Part shown: positions 34,101 through 43,057 of the stretch, in pieces
Layout: each line of letters starts with the position of its first letter
How positions within the stretch are numbered: the stretch's first letter is position 1
NCBI GenBank assembly: GCA_015075725.1
Contig: JABTTV010000001.1
Span: 62,001 to 126,000 of the forward strand
Length of the DNA stretch: 64,000 bases
DNA from: Anaerolineales bacterium
GTDB taxonomy: Bacteria; Chloroflexota; Anaerolineae; Anaerolineales; Villigracilaceae
Direction of reading: 5' to 3'
The notes under the pieces: generated by a model
Databases searched by the model: none
What the model saw: the letters and a program-made list of their open reading frames with translations, nothing else
What the model was told of the DNA's origin: nothing
Made by a program: the position numbers and the translations under genes

Positions 34101-34511
34101 ATGGCAGCAATATTTCCGAGCGCGGAATGGTTGAAGGGATTGGAGGACAAACTGAATTCAGACGAACGCTATGGCGAGATCGCCAAAAACTGGGAGGGGG
34201 ATCTATTCTTCTTCATCGAACCTGAGGGGAATTTAAAGGAACAACTCACGTTCTACCTTGAACTGTGGCATGGCAAGTGCCGCAAGGTGGATTACAAGCC
34301 CCAGCCCGAAACATACCCAAACCCGACCTTTATCCTGACCGCTTCCTACGACAATATCACCGCCATCCTTTCAGGAAAAATGAACCCGATGACGGCAATG
34401 ATGACAAGTAAATTGAAGGTCAAGGGAAGCATGGGTTACATGATGCGAAATGTGCCCACCGTATTGGATTTTGTCCGGTGTGCCCAGGAAGTTACAAAAG
34501 AGATCATGTGA
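34101..34511 (+). CDS. SCP2 sterol-carrier domain protein
   Basis: A 136-residue protein of the SCP2 lipid-binding fold (WEGDLFFFIEPEGNLKEQL, then NPTFILTASYDNITAILSGKMNPMTAMMTSKLKVKGSMGYMM). SCP2 proteins carry or present hydrophobic acyl compounds. GGAGG lies 8 bases before the ATG at 34101; a GTG at 34092 overlaps that site. Its stop is 7 bases before the AOR gene start, so the two are one unit; it may bind the aldehyde or acid handled by the AOR, an inference. Confidence 0.85.
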   Translation: MAAIFPSAEWLKGLEDKLNSDERYGEIAKNWEGDLFFFIEPEGNLKEQLTFYLELWHGKCRKVDYKPQPETYPNPTFILTASYDNITAILSGKMNPMTAMMTSKLKVKGSMGYMMRNVPTVLDFVRCAQEVTKEIM

Positions 34512-34518
34512 AGTCGTT

Positions 34519-36339
34519 ATGCAGCCCATACTCAAGATCGATCTGACCACCGGCGCGACGGAAGAATTTCATGTTCCCCAAAAATGGCAGCGGGATTTTC
34601 TCGGCGGCGCCACCCTTGCCGCCCGGATCCTATACGACTCCCTAACCGCGGCTCTCAATCCGCTCGAACCTGATTCGCCTCTTCTGTTCATGACCGGACC
34701 CCTGACCGGCACTTCCGGACCGACAACGGGGCGATTCGTCATCTGCGGAAAGAGTCCCGCCACAGGGCTTTGGGCGGAATCCAACATTGGCGGCTTTTGG
34801 GGACCCGAGTTGCGCGCGGCAGGTTACGATGGGCTGTGGGTCACGGGCAAAGCATCGGAGCCGATCTATCTTTATTTAAACGGAAACAGGCTGGAGGTCA
34901 AGAAGGCGGCGCATCTTTGGGGGTCGAACACCTATTCAACGCAGGACAAGATCAAACAGGAGGTCGGGATCAAATCTGCGAGGGTTTGCGTCATTGGACC
35001 TGCAGGGGAAAAACAAGTTCTGTTCGCTTCGATCATGTGCGATCATGGACGCATGGCAGGACGGACGGGATTGGGCGCGGTCATGGGGTCGAAAAATCTC
35101 AAAGCTGTTGCCGTGCATGGGACGAATGAAATCCCGGTCTTCGATCTGCCAAAATATAAATCTCTGCGCTCTGAGGCGAATCGGAAACTTCGCGATGATA
35201 ACGAAGCGAAGGTGATTCGCGAAGTGGGCACGGCTGGCGCGGCGAACTACGCTGAATATCTCGGCGCATTGCCGGTGAAATACTATTCGAGCGGCGTGTT
35301 CCCGAATATCGATGATGTCTCCGGCGCAAAGATGACCGACACGATTCTCACCGGTCGAAGCGCATGCCAGGGATGCGTGATCGCCTGCGGGCGGGTTGTG
35401 AAACTTCCAAAGGATTCAACGAAGCGTAAGGGACCTGAACATGAGACCATGGTCGGCTTCGGGGCGAACCTGCTGAACGACAATCTCGAGGCGATCGTCG
35501 ATCTGGGTGAGTTGTGCGACCGCTACGGCATGGACACGATCAGCGCGAGTAACACGATCGGTTTGGCGTTTCATCTGTATGAACAGGGAATAATTACAAA
35601 AGAAGATACAGGCGGCATCGAGTTGAAGTGGGGCAATGTGGATGCGATTGAATCCTTGGTGCGTTTGATTGGCTCGCGCGAAGGAATCGGGGACTTGCTT
35701 GCGCAGGGATCGAGGCGGTTCGCCGCGCATTTCGGCGTGGAAGAGGAAGCGGTTCAGGTCAATGGTCTCGAAGTTGCGTATCACGATCCGCGCGGGGTTT
35801 CGGGCATGGCGCTTTCCTACGCGACCTCGCCGCGCGGCGCATGCCATAACCAATCCGATTATTTCTTCGTTGACTGGGGACACTCTCAAGAAGAGCTCGG
35901 GATCGAATTCTTCGACCGGCATGCGCAGGCGGAAAAAGCCGCCAATGTGGCGCGCCACCAGAATTGGCGCACGGTGGACAATTCCGTTGTATGGTGCATC
36001 TTCGCAAATGTCGAAGCGGGCGAAAAAGCCGCCCTCGTCAATGCCGCTTGCGGTACGAATTGGACCGTCGGGGAAATGATGAAGTTCGGCGAACGCGGCT
36101 GGAACCTCAAACGCGCGATCAACAACCGGATGGGATTGACCTGCGAGAACGACAAACTCCCCAAAGCGTTGTTGACTCCCTTCCCGGATGGCGGCTCGGA
36201 AGGATTCGTCCCCGATCTCGAAGGCATGTTATTCGCTTATTACGAAGCGCGCGGCTGGGACCAGGAGACAGGCAGACCGACAAAAGAGAAATTGGCGGAG
36301 TTGGGCTTGGAGGATGTTGCGAAAGATCTTTGGGGGTAA
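34519..36339 (+). CDS. Aldehyde:ferredoxin oxidoreductase family protein
   Basis: A 606-residue tungsten/molybdopterin enzyme that oxidises aldehydes to acids with ferredoxin as acceptor. The N-domain has TGRFVICGKSPATGLWAESN and GYDGLWVTGKASEP for cofactor binding. The [4Fe-4S] cysteines are in SACQGCVIACG (C-x2-C-x3-C, about residues 292-298), with a fourth in VVWCIFA. The start MQPILKIDL follows the SCP2 gene directly; the frame upstream overlaps SCP2 and has no homology. No obvious Shine-Dalgarno precedes it, so translation may be coupled to SCP2. Substrate range is unknown. Confidence 0.93.
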   Translation: MQPILKIDLTTGATEEFHVPQKWQRDFLGGATLAARILYDSLTAALNPLEPDSPLLFMTGPLTGTSGPTTGRFVICGKSPATGLWAESNIGGFWGPELRAAGYDGLWVTGKASEPIYLYLNGNRLEVKKAAHLWGSNTYSTQDKIKQEVGIKSARVCVIGPAGEKQVLFASIMCDHGRMAGRTGLGAVMGSKNLKAVAVHGTNEIPVFDLPKYKSLRSEANRKLRDDNEAKVIREVGTAGAANYAEYLGALPVKYYSSGVFPNIDDVSGAKMTDTILTGRSACQGCVIACGRVVKLPKDSTKRKGPEHETMVGFGANLLNDNLEAIVDLGELCDRYGMDTISASNTIGLAFHLYEQGIITKEDTGGIELKWGNVDAIESLVRLIGSREGIGDLLAQGSRRFAAHFGVEEEAVQVNGLEVAYHDPRGVSGMALSYATSPRGACHNQSDYFFVDWGHSQEELGIEFFDRHAQAEKAANVARHQNWRTVDNSVVWCIFANVEAGEKAALVNAACGTNWTVGEMMKFGERGWNLKRAINNRMGLTCENDKLPKALLTPFPDGGSEGFVPDLEGMLFAYYEARGWDQETGRPTKEKLAELGLEDVAKDLWG

Positions 36340-36368
36340 ATGACGAAAATTGGAAGACGGCTCACGGT

Positions 36369-36824
36369 TTATTTTTCGAGATATTTCTCAAAACACACGC
36401 TGTTTTCCACACCTGCGTATTGGCCGTAGTTCGGGATGCGCTTATATCCGCTCTTTTCATAAAGCCGGATTGCCTCCGGCTGTTTCTTTCCGGTTTCGAG
36501 TATGCATCTCGAATAATTCATTTCCGCCGCCCATGCTTCCAAATCGGCAAGTACGCTTGCAGCGATTCCCATTCCCCGATTTGCAGGGAAAGTGAACATT
36601 CACTTCACCTCCATCGTCCCCGGCTCGTATTCCTTGATCGCGCCGCAAGCCACAGGTTGACCGTCCTTATAGGCAACGACCACATGCCTGATCATTGCGA
36701 TCTTGTTGAATTGGGCATAGAAGGAATGCTCCTTCCCGTCTCGTTCGGCAAGTTCCGCATCGAGATGCCGGACGAGTTCGACAAAATCCGGGTTATCAGA
36801 ATTTGTCCTGAGAATGGTTATCAT
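36369..36824 (-). pseudogene. GNAT acetyltransferase interrupted by an in-frame TGA
   Basis: Two consecutive open stretches in the same frame together form one GNAT N-acetyltransferase of about 151 residues. The first ends VACGAIKEYEPGTMEVK, then TGA, and the second continues MFTFPANRGMGIAASVLADL and LYEKSGYKRIPNYG. In GNAT homologues an Arg normally sits between the Lys and Met at this point; TGA could come from CGA by one C-to-T change. The rest of the fold, including the acetyl-CoA loop RGMGIA, is intact, so the change looks recent. Recoding is less likely, and the second half could restart at its own ATG. It converges with the AOR gene. Confidence 0.75.
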
Positions 36825-36840
36825 CTATTCTTCTGTGAGC

Positions 36841-37617
36841 TTATTTCAAAGACCTGTTCCGCTCTGAATCCAATATCGCCCATTTTGGGTTCTGCGGGTC
36901 AAAGCGGACGTAGACGGTTTTTCCGGCGGAATATTTTTCCAGCGCAGAGTCCGCGATCAAAACATCGCCTTCCGCGCGGAAAGCAGGTCCATTCCTCTGC
37001 ATGACGTCAAAATGAATATGCACCGCCCGTGATTTTTTCCGCGGATAGGGAAGGTTCAAATCATCCACCTTGACAATGACCGCCTCAGCCTGTTCGCCGC
37101 GACGTTTCAGATCATCGTTGCCTTCTGTTAATTTATTAAATTCCATCCGCCGCGCATCCAATTCCTGCTCGCCAACGATCTTCCCATTCTCCTCGTCATA
37201 ATGCTCGAACAACATCCGACCCGGGTCATTCGGATCGTATGTCACCCATATCCTTCGCCCCGCCTCCCCAACCAATTGACCCATCACGGCGGTGAAACCC
37301 CTCTTTTCTGTCCAATGGTCAAAGGCTTGACGGAATGAAGCGCGACCCTCCGGCAGCACATCCACTTCATATTTGATCTGCCGTTCTTTTCTGCCATGAA
37401 TATTTCGTTCCATCCCGTCGCGGGCGGATATGACAATGGCGGGCGCCATAACTCCGCGCTGCCGGAGCGCTTCAATCTCCGCCCTTTTCTTTTCCTGCCG
37501 TTTGTTGTCCAGCATCCCGGAGACGATCCACCCCAAAAAACCCAGTGCCGGCACTCCTATGAAACATATTACTGCAAGCGCTGTAGAAAACCAATTCTGA
37601 AATACCGGTAAATCCAT
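36841..37617 (-). CDS. Membrane-anchored protein with duplicated beta domain, unknown function
   Basis: A 258-residue protein with one N-terminal membrane helix (about 10-34) and a basic coiled segment (NKRQEKKRAEIEALRQRG). Two related halves follow: APAIVISARD...RRIWVTYDPNDPGRMLFEHY and AEAVIVKVDD...KTVYVRFDPQNPKWAILDSE. Each ends in a (Y/V)-x-(V/R)-x-(Y/F)-DP-x-(N/D)-P motif like small DUF3592-type beta repeats. No function is recognised. It lies upstream of the broken GNAT gene on the same strand. Confidence 0.7.
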   Translation of the reverse strand: MDLPVFQNWFSTALAVICFIGVPALGFLGWIVSGMLDNKRQEKKRAEIEALRQRGVMAPAIVISARDGMERNIHGRKERQIKYEVDVLPEGRASFRQAFDHWTEKRGFTAVMGQLVGEAGRRIWVTYDPNDPGRMLFEHYDEENGKIVGEQELDARRMEFNKLTEGNDDLKRRGEQAEAVIVKVDDLNLPYPRKKSRAVHIHFDVMQRNGPAFRAEGDVLIADSALEKYSAGKTVYVRFDPQNPKWAILDSERNRSLK

Positions 37618-37638
37618 AATTATCTCCTCTTAAAACAA

Positions 37639-37669
37639 TCAACCCGTCATCGCCGGGATGACGGGTTGA
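37639..37669 (-). terminator. Terminator of the beta-oxidation operon
   Basis: Perfect 12-bp arms TCAACCCGTCAT (37639-37650) and ATGACGGGTTGA (37658-37669), followed on the minus strand by TTGTTTTAAG. It lies 15 bases past the last gene of the operon. Confidence 0.75.
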
Positions 37670-37683
37670 ATTTTACACGCTTC

Positions 37684-38010
37684 TTACCTGATCTTGAACA
37701 TCTGCGTCAATTTCATTGCCAGGTTCAGGTCGCCTGCCAATTTGAGCTTGCCTTCCATGAACGCTTTCATCCCGTCGATCTCGCCGGTGAATATCTTGAT
37801 GTAATCGGCGGAATCGGCGGTGAGGGTCATCTTGGGTGATGCGTGCATTCCTTTGGCGACTTCGCACTTGCCGTCCTTGATGGTCGCATACCATTCTCCC
37901 GCTTCGGCGCCGGTGAACTTGAACTGGATCACGGCATCCAGCCCCGCTGCTTTTTCGGGTATGAATGCGCCGGGCATTTTGGACATGAGGGTTTCGATTG
38001 TAAGAGCCAT
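37684..38010 (-). CDS. SCP2 sterol-binding domain protein
   Basis: A 108-residue SCP2-fold protein (AGLDAVIQFKFTGAEAGEWY, KMTLTADSADYIKIFTGEIDGMKAFMEGKLKLAGDLNLAMKL split over the core). It likely binds acyl-CoA or another lipid. AGGAGA precedes the ATG at 38010; a longer frame upstream consists of repeat sequence. It is the last gene of the fatty-acid beta-oxidation operon, matching SCP2 proteins encoded next to thiolases elsewhere. It is a second SCP2 protein in the window, distinct from the one before AOR. Confidence 0.88.
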   Translation of the reverse strand: MALTIETLMSKMPGAFIPEKAAGLDAVIQFKFTGAEAGEWYATIKDGKCEVAKGMHASPKMTLTADSADYIKIFTGEIDGMKAFMEGKLKLAGDLNLAMKLTQMFKIR

Positions 38011-38021
38011 CTTTTCTCCTA

Positions 38022-38075
38022 GGTTGAAAGTTGAAGGTTGCAGGATGGAACTTTGAACTTTCAACCTGCAACTTG
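38022..38075. repeat. Intergenic inverted repeat, GGTTGCAGG family (copy 1)
   Basis: GGTTGAAAGTTGAAGGTTG on the left and GAACTTTCAACCTGCAAC on the right pair as a hairpin-forming element (GTTGCAGG at 38037-38044 against CCTGCAAC at 38065-38072). Related sequences lie in two other gaps of the same operon. Confidence 0.6.
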
Positions 38076-38081
38076 TAACGT

Positions 38082-39260
38082 TTACTGCAAATTTTCAAAC
38101 ACCGCCGCCGCGCCCATGCCGCCGCCAATACACATTGTGACCATGCCGTATTTCGATTTTCGGCGTCCCATTTCAGAGATCAACTGTGTGGTGAGTTTTG
38201 AGCCGGTGCAACCGAGCGGATGTCCCAAGGCAATCGCGCCGCCATTTACGTTAACTTTCTCGGGATCCATTTCGAGAGTCTGCATCACCGCGAGTCCCTG
38301 CGCGGCAAAGGCTTCGTTCAATTCGATCAGGTCGATATCATTGAGCGATAATCCCGCGAGTTTCAACGCTTTCGGAATCGCCACGACCGGACCGATCCCC
38401 ATCAACTCGGGTGGGACGCCTCCTACGGCAAACGAGACGAATCTTACAAGCGGACTCAATCCCAACTCCGAGGCTTTCTCCGCAGACATGACCATCACTG
38501 CCGCCGCGCCGTCGGACATCTGCGATGCATTTCCCGCAGTGACCGTGCCTCCGTCCTTGAATGCAGGCTTGAGCTTGGCAAGCCCATCAAGGGTCGAATC
38601 GCCGCGCGGACCTTCATCGCGTTTGACCGTGAACGTGCGTTTGACCGATTTGCCGTCCACATATTCGTTGACTTCGACATCGATCGGGATCAGTTCGGGG
38701 TCGAAGACTCCGCCGTCCACCGCCCGGGCAGCTTTCAGGTTGGAATGAAGCGCAAATTCATCCTGCTGCTCGCGGGTGATTCCATACTTCACAGCGACAT
38801 TCTCGGCAGTGAGTCCCATGTTGGTGTAGTAATGCGGCAGTTCCATTGCGAACTGCGGGTTGGGCGAGAATTTGTAGCCCATCATCGGCACCATGGACAT
38901 CGACTCCACGCCGCCGCCGATCCCGATCTCGATCTGCCCGGCTTGTATCGCGTTCGCCACATGCGCTATGGACTGTACACCCGACGAACAATAGCGGTTG
39001 ATGGTTTCGGCAGGCACGCTGTCGGGAAGCCCTGCTCTGATCGAAATCGTGCGTGCGAAATTCATTCCCTGCTCGCCTTCAGGGAACGCGCATCCCAAAA
39101 CCACATCTTCGATCTGGGCAGGATCAAGGTTCGGTGTCCGATTCAATAATTCTTTGATGACCGTTGCGCCCATTTCGTCAGGACGGACGGTTGCAAGCCC
39201 GCCCCGTTTTGCCTTACCAACCGGGGTGCGCACGGCGCTGACGATGACTGCTTCTTTCAT
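38082..39260 (-). CDS. fadA: Acetyl-CoA acetyltransferase (thiolase)
   Basis: Cleaves 3-ketoacyl-CoA with CoA in the last step of beta-oxidation. The 392-residue thiolase has the acyl-carrying Cys in INRYCSSGVQSIA (about residue 89), the GGAIALGHPLGCTG block with the catalytic His (about 348) and the second Cys in TMCIGGGMGAAAVF at the C-terminus. The neighbours (hydratase/dehydrogenase fusion and two acyl-CoA dehydrogenases upstream, SCP2 downstream) make the degradative role clear. It starts about 50 bases after fadB-like on the minus strand; a small hairpin fills that gap. Confidence 0.96.
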   Translation of the reverse strand: MKEAVIVSAVRTPVGKAKRGGLATVRPDEMGATVIKELLNRTPNLDPAQIEDVVLGCAFPEGEQGMNFARTISIRAGLPDSVPAETINRYCSSGVQSIAHVANAIQAGQIEIGIGGGVESMSMVPMMGYKFSPNPQFAMELPHYYTNMGLTAENVAVKYGITREQQDEFALHSNLKAARAVDGGVFDPELIPIDVEVNEYVDGKSVKRTFTVKRDEGPRGDSTLDGLAKLKPAFKDGGTVTAGNASQMSDGAAAVMVMSAEKASELGLSPLVRFVSFAVGGVPPELMGIGPVVAIPKALKLAGLSLNDIDLIELNEAFAAQGLAVMQTLEMDPEKVNVNGGAIALGHPLGCTGSKLTTQLISEMGRRKSKYGMVTMCIGGGMGAAAVFENLQ

Positions 39261-39279
39261 TGTTTACTCCTTCCATGAA

Positions 39280-39307
39280 AGAGAATTGCAGAATTCTCCA
39301 ATTCTCT
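39280..39307. repeat. Small inverted repeat between fadB-type and thiolase genes
   Basis: Arms AGAGAATTG (39280-39288) and CAATTCTCT (39299-39307) with a 10-base loop fill most of the spacer upstream of the thiolase. Possible mRNA structure or repeat remnant. Confidence 0.45.
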
Positions 39308-39313
39308 GATTCT

Positions 39314-41695
39314 TTAGTTCCTCAGCGGCTTCCCGGTCTGCAGCAGCGACCACATCCTCGCCTGCGTCTTTTCTTCACCGCAAAGCGACAGGAACGCTTC
39401 CCGTTCCAGATCCAGGATATATCCTTCGCTCACCCAGGTCGGCTTCGAAAGACATCCGCCAGCCATCACGTACGCAAGTTTGGAGGCGATGTGCGCGTCG
39501 TAGTCGCTGATGTATTTGCCTTCCCTGAAACTCCACGCGCCGATCTTCATCGCGCCGTACATGTCGCGCCCCGGCGCATAGATCAATTCAGGCGCGGGCG
39601 GTTTATAGCCGGACGAGATCATGTGCAGGACTTCATTCTTGGCTTCGGTCAGCAGATGATCGCGGTTAATCACGACCCGGTCCTGCGGACCAAGGATTCC
39701 CATCGTCCGCGCCTCTTCAGCGGAAGTGGCGACCTTCGCCTGCCCAATTTGCAGGAACGCACGTTGAATGAACGGGAACGCTTCGGCATTTTCGGTCTTC
39801 ATCGCCGGGTTGATGATGCGCCGCATGATCTCTTTCGTCCCTGCGCCTGCCGGGATGACCCCGGCGCCGAGTTCGACCAACCCGATATAAGTCTCGGATG
39901 CCGCGACAATGCGTGAAGCATGCATGGTGATCTCGCAACCGCCCCCAAATGCATATCCAACCGGAGCCACCACGATCGGTTTCGGCGAATACCGCATCCG
40001 CATATTCATATCCTGCAATTTGCGGACCGCCAGTTCCAATTGATCCCACATTCCCTGCTGCGCCGCAACCACGACCATGAACAGGTTCGCGCCTGCGCTG
40101 AAGTGCTCGCCTTCATTGCCGATCACCAGCCCGTCGAAGTCGCTATCAAGGCGGTCGATCGCTTCCGTCGCAATCGCAAAAATATCATCGTCGAGCGCGT
40201 TCATCTTCGTGTGGAATTCCACCAGCCCCACGCCGTCACCAATATCGAACAATGTCGCGCCGGCGTTCTTGCTCACTTCCTTCTTCGTGCCGCGCAACTC
40301 TTTCAACAACACAAAACCTTCGGGTTGTTTCAATTTCGCATATTTCTTTTTGGCAACGTCATATACGCCGACCTTGTTTTCTCCCTTGTATTGATAGAAG
40401 GTCTCGACGCCCGCTTTCAACATCTCCTCTACCCATTTCGCGGTGGGATAGCCCTCCGCTTTCATACGCTTGACGGTCTCTTTTACGCCGAGCATATCCC
40501 ATGTCTCGAATGGACCCGCTTCGTGCATGAATCCCCAGCGGACGGCGTCATCGATCGGCTTCGGGTTGTCTGCGACTTCGGGGATGATCGAAGAAACATA
40601 TTGGAAACTTTGATAGGTCAATGCCCTGACAAGTTTCCCTGCTTTATCATCCGCCTCGAGCATGACCTTGAGCCTGTCGCCCAATTCCTCGACATCTTTC
40701 GCCGCCTTGACCGAATCGAAACGCGGCTTGGTCGGCGGGACGTGTTCCATTGTTTTGAGATCGAGGGAATAAAATTCCTTCTTCCCGTCCTCGCCGCGCA
40801 CCTCCTTGTAAAATCCGACTTTGGTTTTATTGCCCAGCCACTTACGCTCGAGCAGCGTGTCCATCAATTTCTTCGGCTTTTCGGCGGCGAGATACTTCTG
40901 CCCGAGCGCGTCATGCGGGATCAACGGCGCAAGATTCGCCCCGACGTGATGCCAGACGTCCACACCCACCAGGTCGATGAGCCGGAAGGTTGCCGTCTTT
41001 GGGCGGCCCATCAAAGGCCCTGTAAGCGCATCCACTTCATCCACGGTGTATCCATTTTCGAGGATGAAATCCATCGCGAATGCGCCCGTCCCAAAAGCGA
41101 CCCGGTTGCCTATGAAATTCGGGGTATCTTTGCACAGCACGATCCCCTTGCCAAGACGATACTCTCCAAAGCGGGTGAAGAATTCAACCACTTCTTTGGA
41201 TGTGTCGGCAGTCGGAATGATCTCCAGCAGTTTCAAATAGCGCGGCGGATTGAAGAAGTGCGTGCCGAGGAAATGCTGTTTGAATCCCTTCGAGCGCCCT
41301 TCCGCAATCGAATGGACGGGGATGCCCGACGTGTTCGTTGTGACGATCGCGTTCGGCTTGCGGACTTCGTCGATGCGCATCATCAGATCCTGCTTGATCT
41401 TCAAATTCTCGATGATCGCTTCGCAGATCCAATCCGCATCGGAGACCGAGTCGAAATCGTCTTCGAGATTGCCGAGCTTGACCAAAGTCTGCAACTCCGA
41501 GGACATCAAGTTGGCAGGACGCGCTTTAAGGCAGCGATCCCAGCCTTCCTTTACGATCTTGTTCTTATCGGTCGAGTCGTTCGGGACGATATCCAACAGC
41601 GTCACAGGCACGCCGATATTCGCCAGGTGAGCCGCAATCGCCGCGCCCATTGTCCCCGAGCCGATGACGACGGCTTTGTGAATGTGGTATTTCAT
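39314..41695 (-). CDS. fadB: 3-hydroxyacyl-CoA dehydrogenase / enoyl-CoA hydratase fusion
   Basis: A 793-residue bifunctional beta-oxidation enzyme in the FadN/YusL order: dehydrogenase first, hydratase last. The NAD-binding start is VIGSGTMGAAIAAHLA, the catalytic His is in GTHFFNPPRYLKLLE (about residue 147), and the C-terminal crotonase half has SAGANLF, PIVVAPVGYAFGGGCEI and LVELGAGVIPAGAG. It hydrates enoyl-CoA and oxidises the resulting 3-hydroxyacyl-CoA. AGGAG precedes the ATG. Adjacent thiolase and acyl-CoA dehydrogenases complete the pathway. Confidence 0.95.
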   Translation of the reverse strand: MKYHIHKAVVIGSGTMGAAIAAHLANIGVPVTLLDIVPNDSTDKNKIVKEGWDRCLKARPANLMSSELQTLVKLGNLEDDFDSVSDADWICEAIIENLKIKQDLMMRIDEVRKPNAIVTTNTSGIPVHSIAEGRSKGFKQHFLGTHFFNPPRYLKLLEIIPTADTSKEVVEFFTRFGEYRLGKGIVLCKDTPNFIGNRVAFGTGAFAMDFILENGYTVDEVDALTGPLMGRPKTATFRLIDLVGVDVWHHVGANLAPLIPHDALGQKYLAAEKPKKLMDTLLERKWLGNKTKVGFYKEVRGEDGKKEFYSLDLKTMEHVPPTKPRFDSVKAAKDVEELGDRLKVMLEADDKAGKLVRALTYQSFQYVSSIIPEVADNPKPIDDAVRWGFMHEAGPFETWDMLGVKETVKRMKAEGYPTAKWVEEMLKAGVETFYQYKGENKVGVYDVAKKKYAKLKQPEGFVLLKELRGTKKEVSKNAGATLFDIGDGVGLVEFHTKMNALDDDIFAIATEAIDRLDSDFDGLVIGNEGEHFSAGANLFMVVVAAQQGMWDQLELAVRKLQDMNMRMRYSPKPIVVAPVGYAFGGGCEITMHASRIVAASETYIGLVELGAGVIPAGAGTKEIMRRIINPAMKTENAEAFPFIQRAFLQIGQAKVATSAEEARTMGILGPQDRVVINRDHLLTEAKNEVLHMISSGYKPPAPELIYAPGRDMYGAMKIGAWSFREGKYISDYDAHIASKLAYVMAGGCLSKPTWVSEGYILDLEREAFLSLCGEEKTQARMWSLLQTGKPLRN

Positions 41696-41707
41696 GGTTC
41701 TCCTTTA

Positions 41708-41783
41708 GTTGCAGGTTTAAAGTTTCTTGTTGAAGGTTTGATAACCAAGAAAACCTTCAGCCTTGAACATTCAACCTTCAACT
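41708..41783. repeat. Intergenic inverted repeat, GGTTGAAGG family (copy 2)
   Basis: Contains GTTGAAGGTT (41729-41738) and its exact complement AACCTTCAAC (41773-41782), plus GTTGCAGGTTTAAAG at the left end. It fills the gap between the acyl-CoA dehydrogenase and the fadB-type gene. Confidence 0.6.
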
Positions 41784-41784
41784 G

Positions 41785-43044
41785 CTATCGTAATTCGCTT
41801 CCGCTGTAACCCAAAATCTGCCGCGCCACCACCAGCCGGTTGATCTGTCCCGTGCCTTCATAGATATCCGTGATCTTCGCGTCGCGGAACCATTTCTCCA
41901 ACAGGAATTCGCGGCTGTATCCGAGAGGTCCCATGATCTCCACGGCCTTCTGCGTGATCTTTGTCACCACATCGCCCGCGCGCACCTTGCTCATGGAAGA
42001 TTCCAGCGCGTTGGGTTTATTGTTATCCGCCATCCAGACCGCCTTCAGGACCAATAACCAGGCTGAGCGCAATTGGATCTCCATGTCGATCACATCTTTT
42101 TCGACCGAGGTCAGCTTGTTCCGCGGCATTCCATAGCGGATCTGCACTCCGTTCTCCATCAATTTCTCTTTGAGGAATTCGAGCGCGGCTCTTGCCACGC
42201 CCAAACCGGATGCCGCCACGAGGGGCCGGGTCGCATCGAAGGTTGCCATTGCCCCTTTGAATCCGGTCGTCGTCTTTTCAACGGTCGGTTTGCCGAGCAG
42301 GTTTTCGAATGGAACCCGCGCATCTACAAGCGAGATCGAAGTCGTATCGCTTGCGCGGATACCGAGTTTATGCTCAAGCTTGGTTACCTTCACGCCGGGC
42401 GTTCCCGCTTCGACGACGAACGCGCGCATCCCCGCCCGTCCAGCTGAAGGATCGATGCTCGCCCAAACCACGATGAATCCCTTGCCGAATTTTTCATACT
42501 CGTTGAAGGATTTATCTCCCGCCGTGACGAAGATCTTCTCTCCGTTGATCACCCATTCGTTGGTCTTTTCATCCAGCACGGCGCGCGCGCGAATGGCGGA
42601 AGTATCGGAACCCGCTCCCGGCTCGGTCATGCACATCGCGGCGAAGGTCGGCTTCTCTTCATTGAAACGGGTGAGGAACTTGGCTTTTTGCTCCGGGGAG
42701 CCAGCCGCAACAACAGCCGCAGCCCCCAATCCGCCGCCCGGTGTGACAAGATAAAAACCCACATCGCCCCAGGAAAGCATTTCGATCTGCGCCGCCAGTC
42801 GCTGATAACCAATGGGCGGACGCTTTTCCGCGCCTTCTTTCGGCTTACCTTCCGTGACAGTCAAGCCTCCGCCGCCGCCTGCCGCTTTCATGGCAGTGTG
42901 CATGAATTCAACGTAATCCCAGGGGATCGCATGTTCGTTTTCGTCGAATTCGCGCGAAACGGACCTCATCATATTTTCTGCGACGGTCTGCAGCATCGTT
43001 TGCATTTGGACGATCGGTTTGGGTGCTTCAAATTCAATGGTCAT
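41785..43044 (-). CDS. Acyl-CoA dehydrogenase
   Basis: A 419-residue FAD acyl-CoA dehydrogenase that makes the first alpha-beta oxidation of fatty acyl-CoA. The signatures AAMCMTEPGAGSDTSAIRARA (FAD/acyl contact), EWVINGEKIFVTAGDKS, and the C-terminal PLGYSREFLLEKWFRDAKITDIYEGTGQINRLVVARQI are intact. The catalytic base Glu is expected in the IYEGT region. It lies between a second acyl-CoA dehydrogenase and the fadB-type fusion. Chain-length preference is unknown. Confidence 0.94.
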   Translation of the reverse strand: MTIEFEAPKPIVQMQTMLQTVAENMMRSVSREFDENEHAIPWDYVEFMHTAMKAAGGGGGLTVTEGKPKEGAEKRPPIGYQRLAAQIEMLSWGDVGFYLVTPGGGLGAAAVVAAGSPEQKAKFLTRFNEEKPTFAAMCMTEPGAGSDTSAIRARAVLDEKTNEWVINGEKIFVTAGDKSFNEYEKFGKGFIVVWASIDPSAGRAGMRAFVVEAGTPGVKVTKLEHKLGIRASDTTSISLVDARVPFENLLGKPTVEKTTTGFKGAMATFDATRPLVAASGLGVARAALEFLKEKLMENGVQIRYGMPRNKLTSVEKDVIDMEIQLRSAWLLVLKAVWMADNNKPNALESSMSKVRAGDVVTKITQKAVEIMGPLGYSREFLLEKWFRDAKITDIYEGTGQINRLVVARQILGYSGSELR

Positions 43045-43057
43045 GATTTATCCTTTT

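Noticed and set aside
36369..36824. TGA in the GNAT gene as selenocysteine
   Set aside because: The position is an Arg in homologous GNATs, not a Cys, and no SECIS-like hairpin or selenium genes are seen.
39920..41809. 629-residue open frame antisense to the fadB-type gene
   Set aside because: Its composition (His/Arg/Phe-rich) is that of a shadow frame, and the opposite strand encodes a complete, recognisable fusion enzyme.
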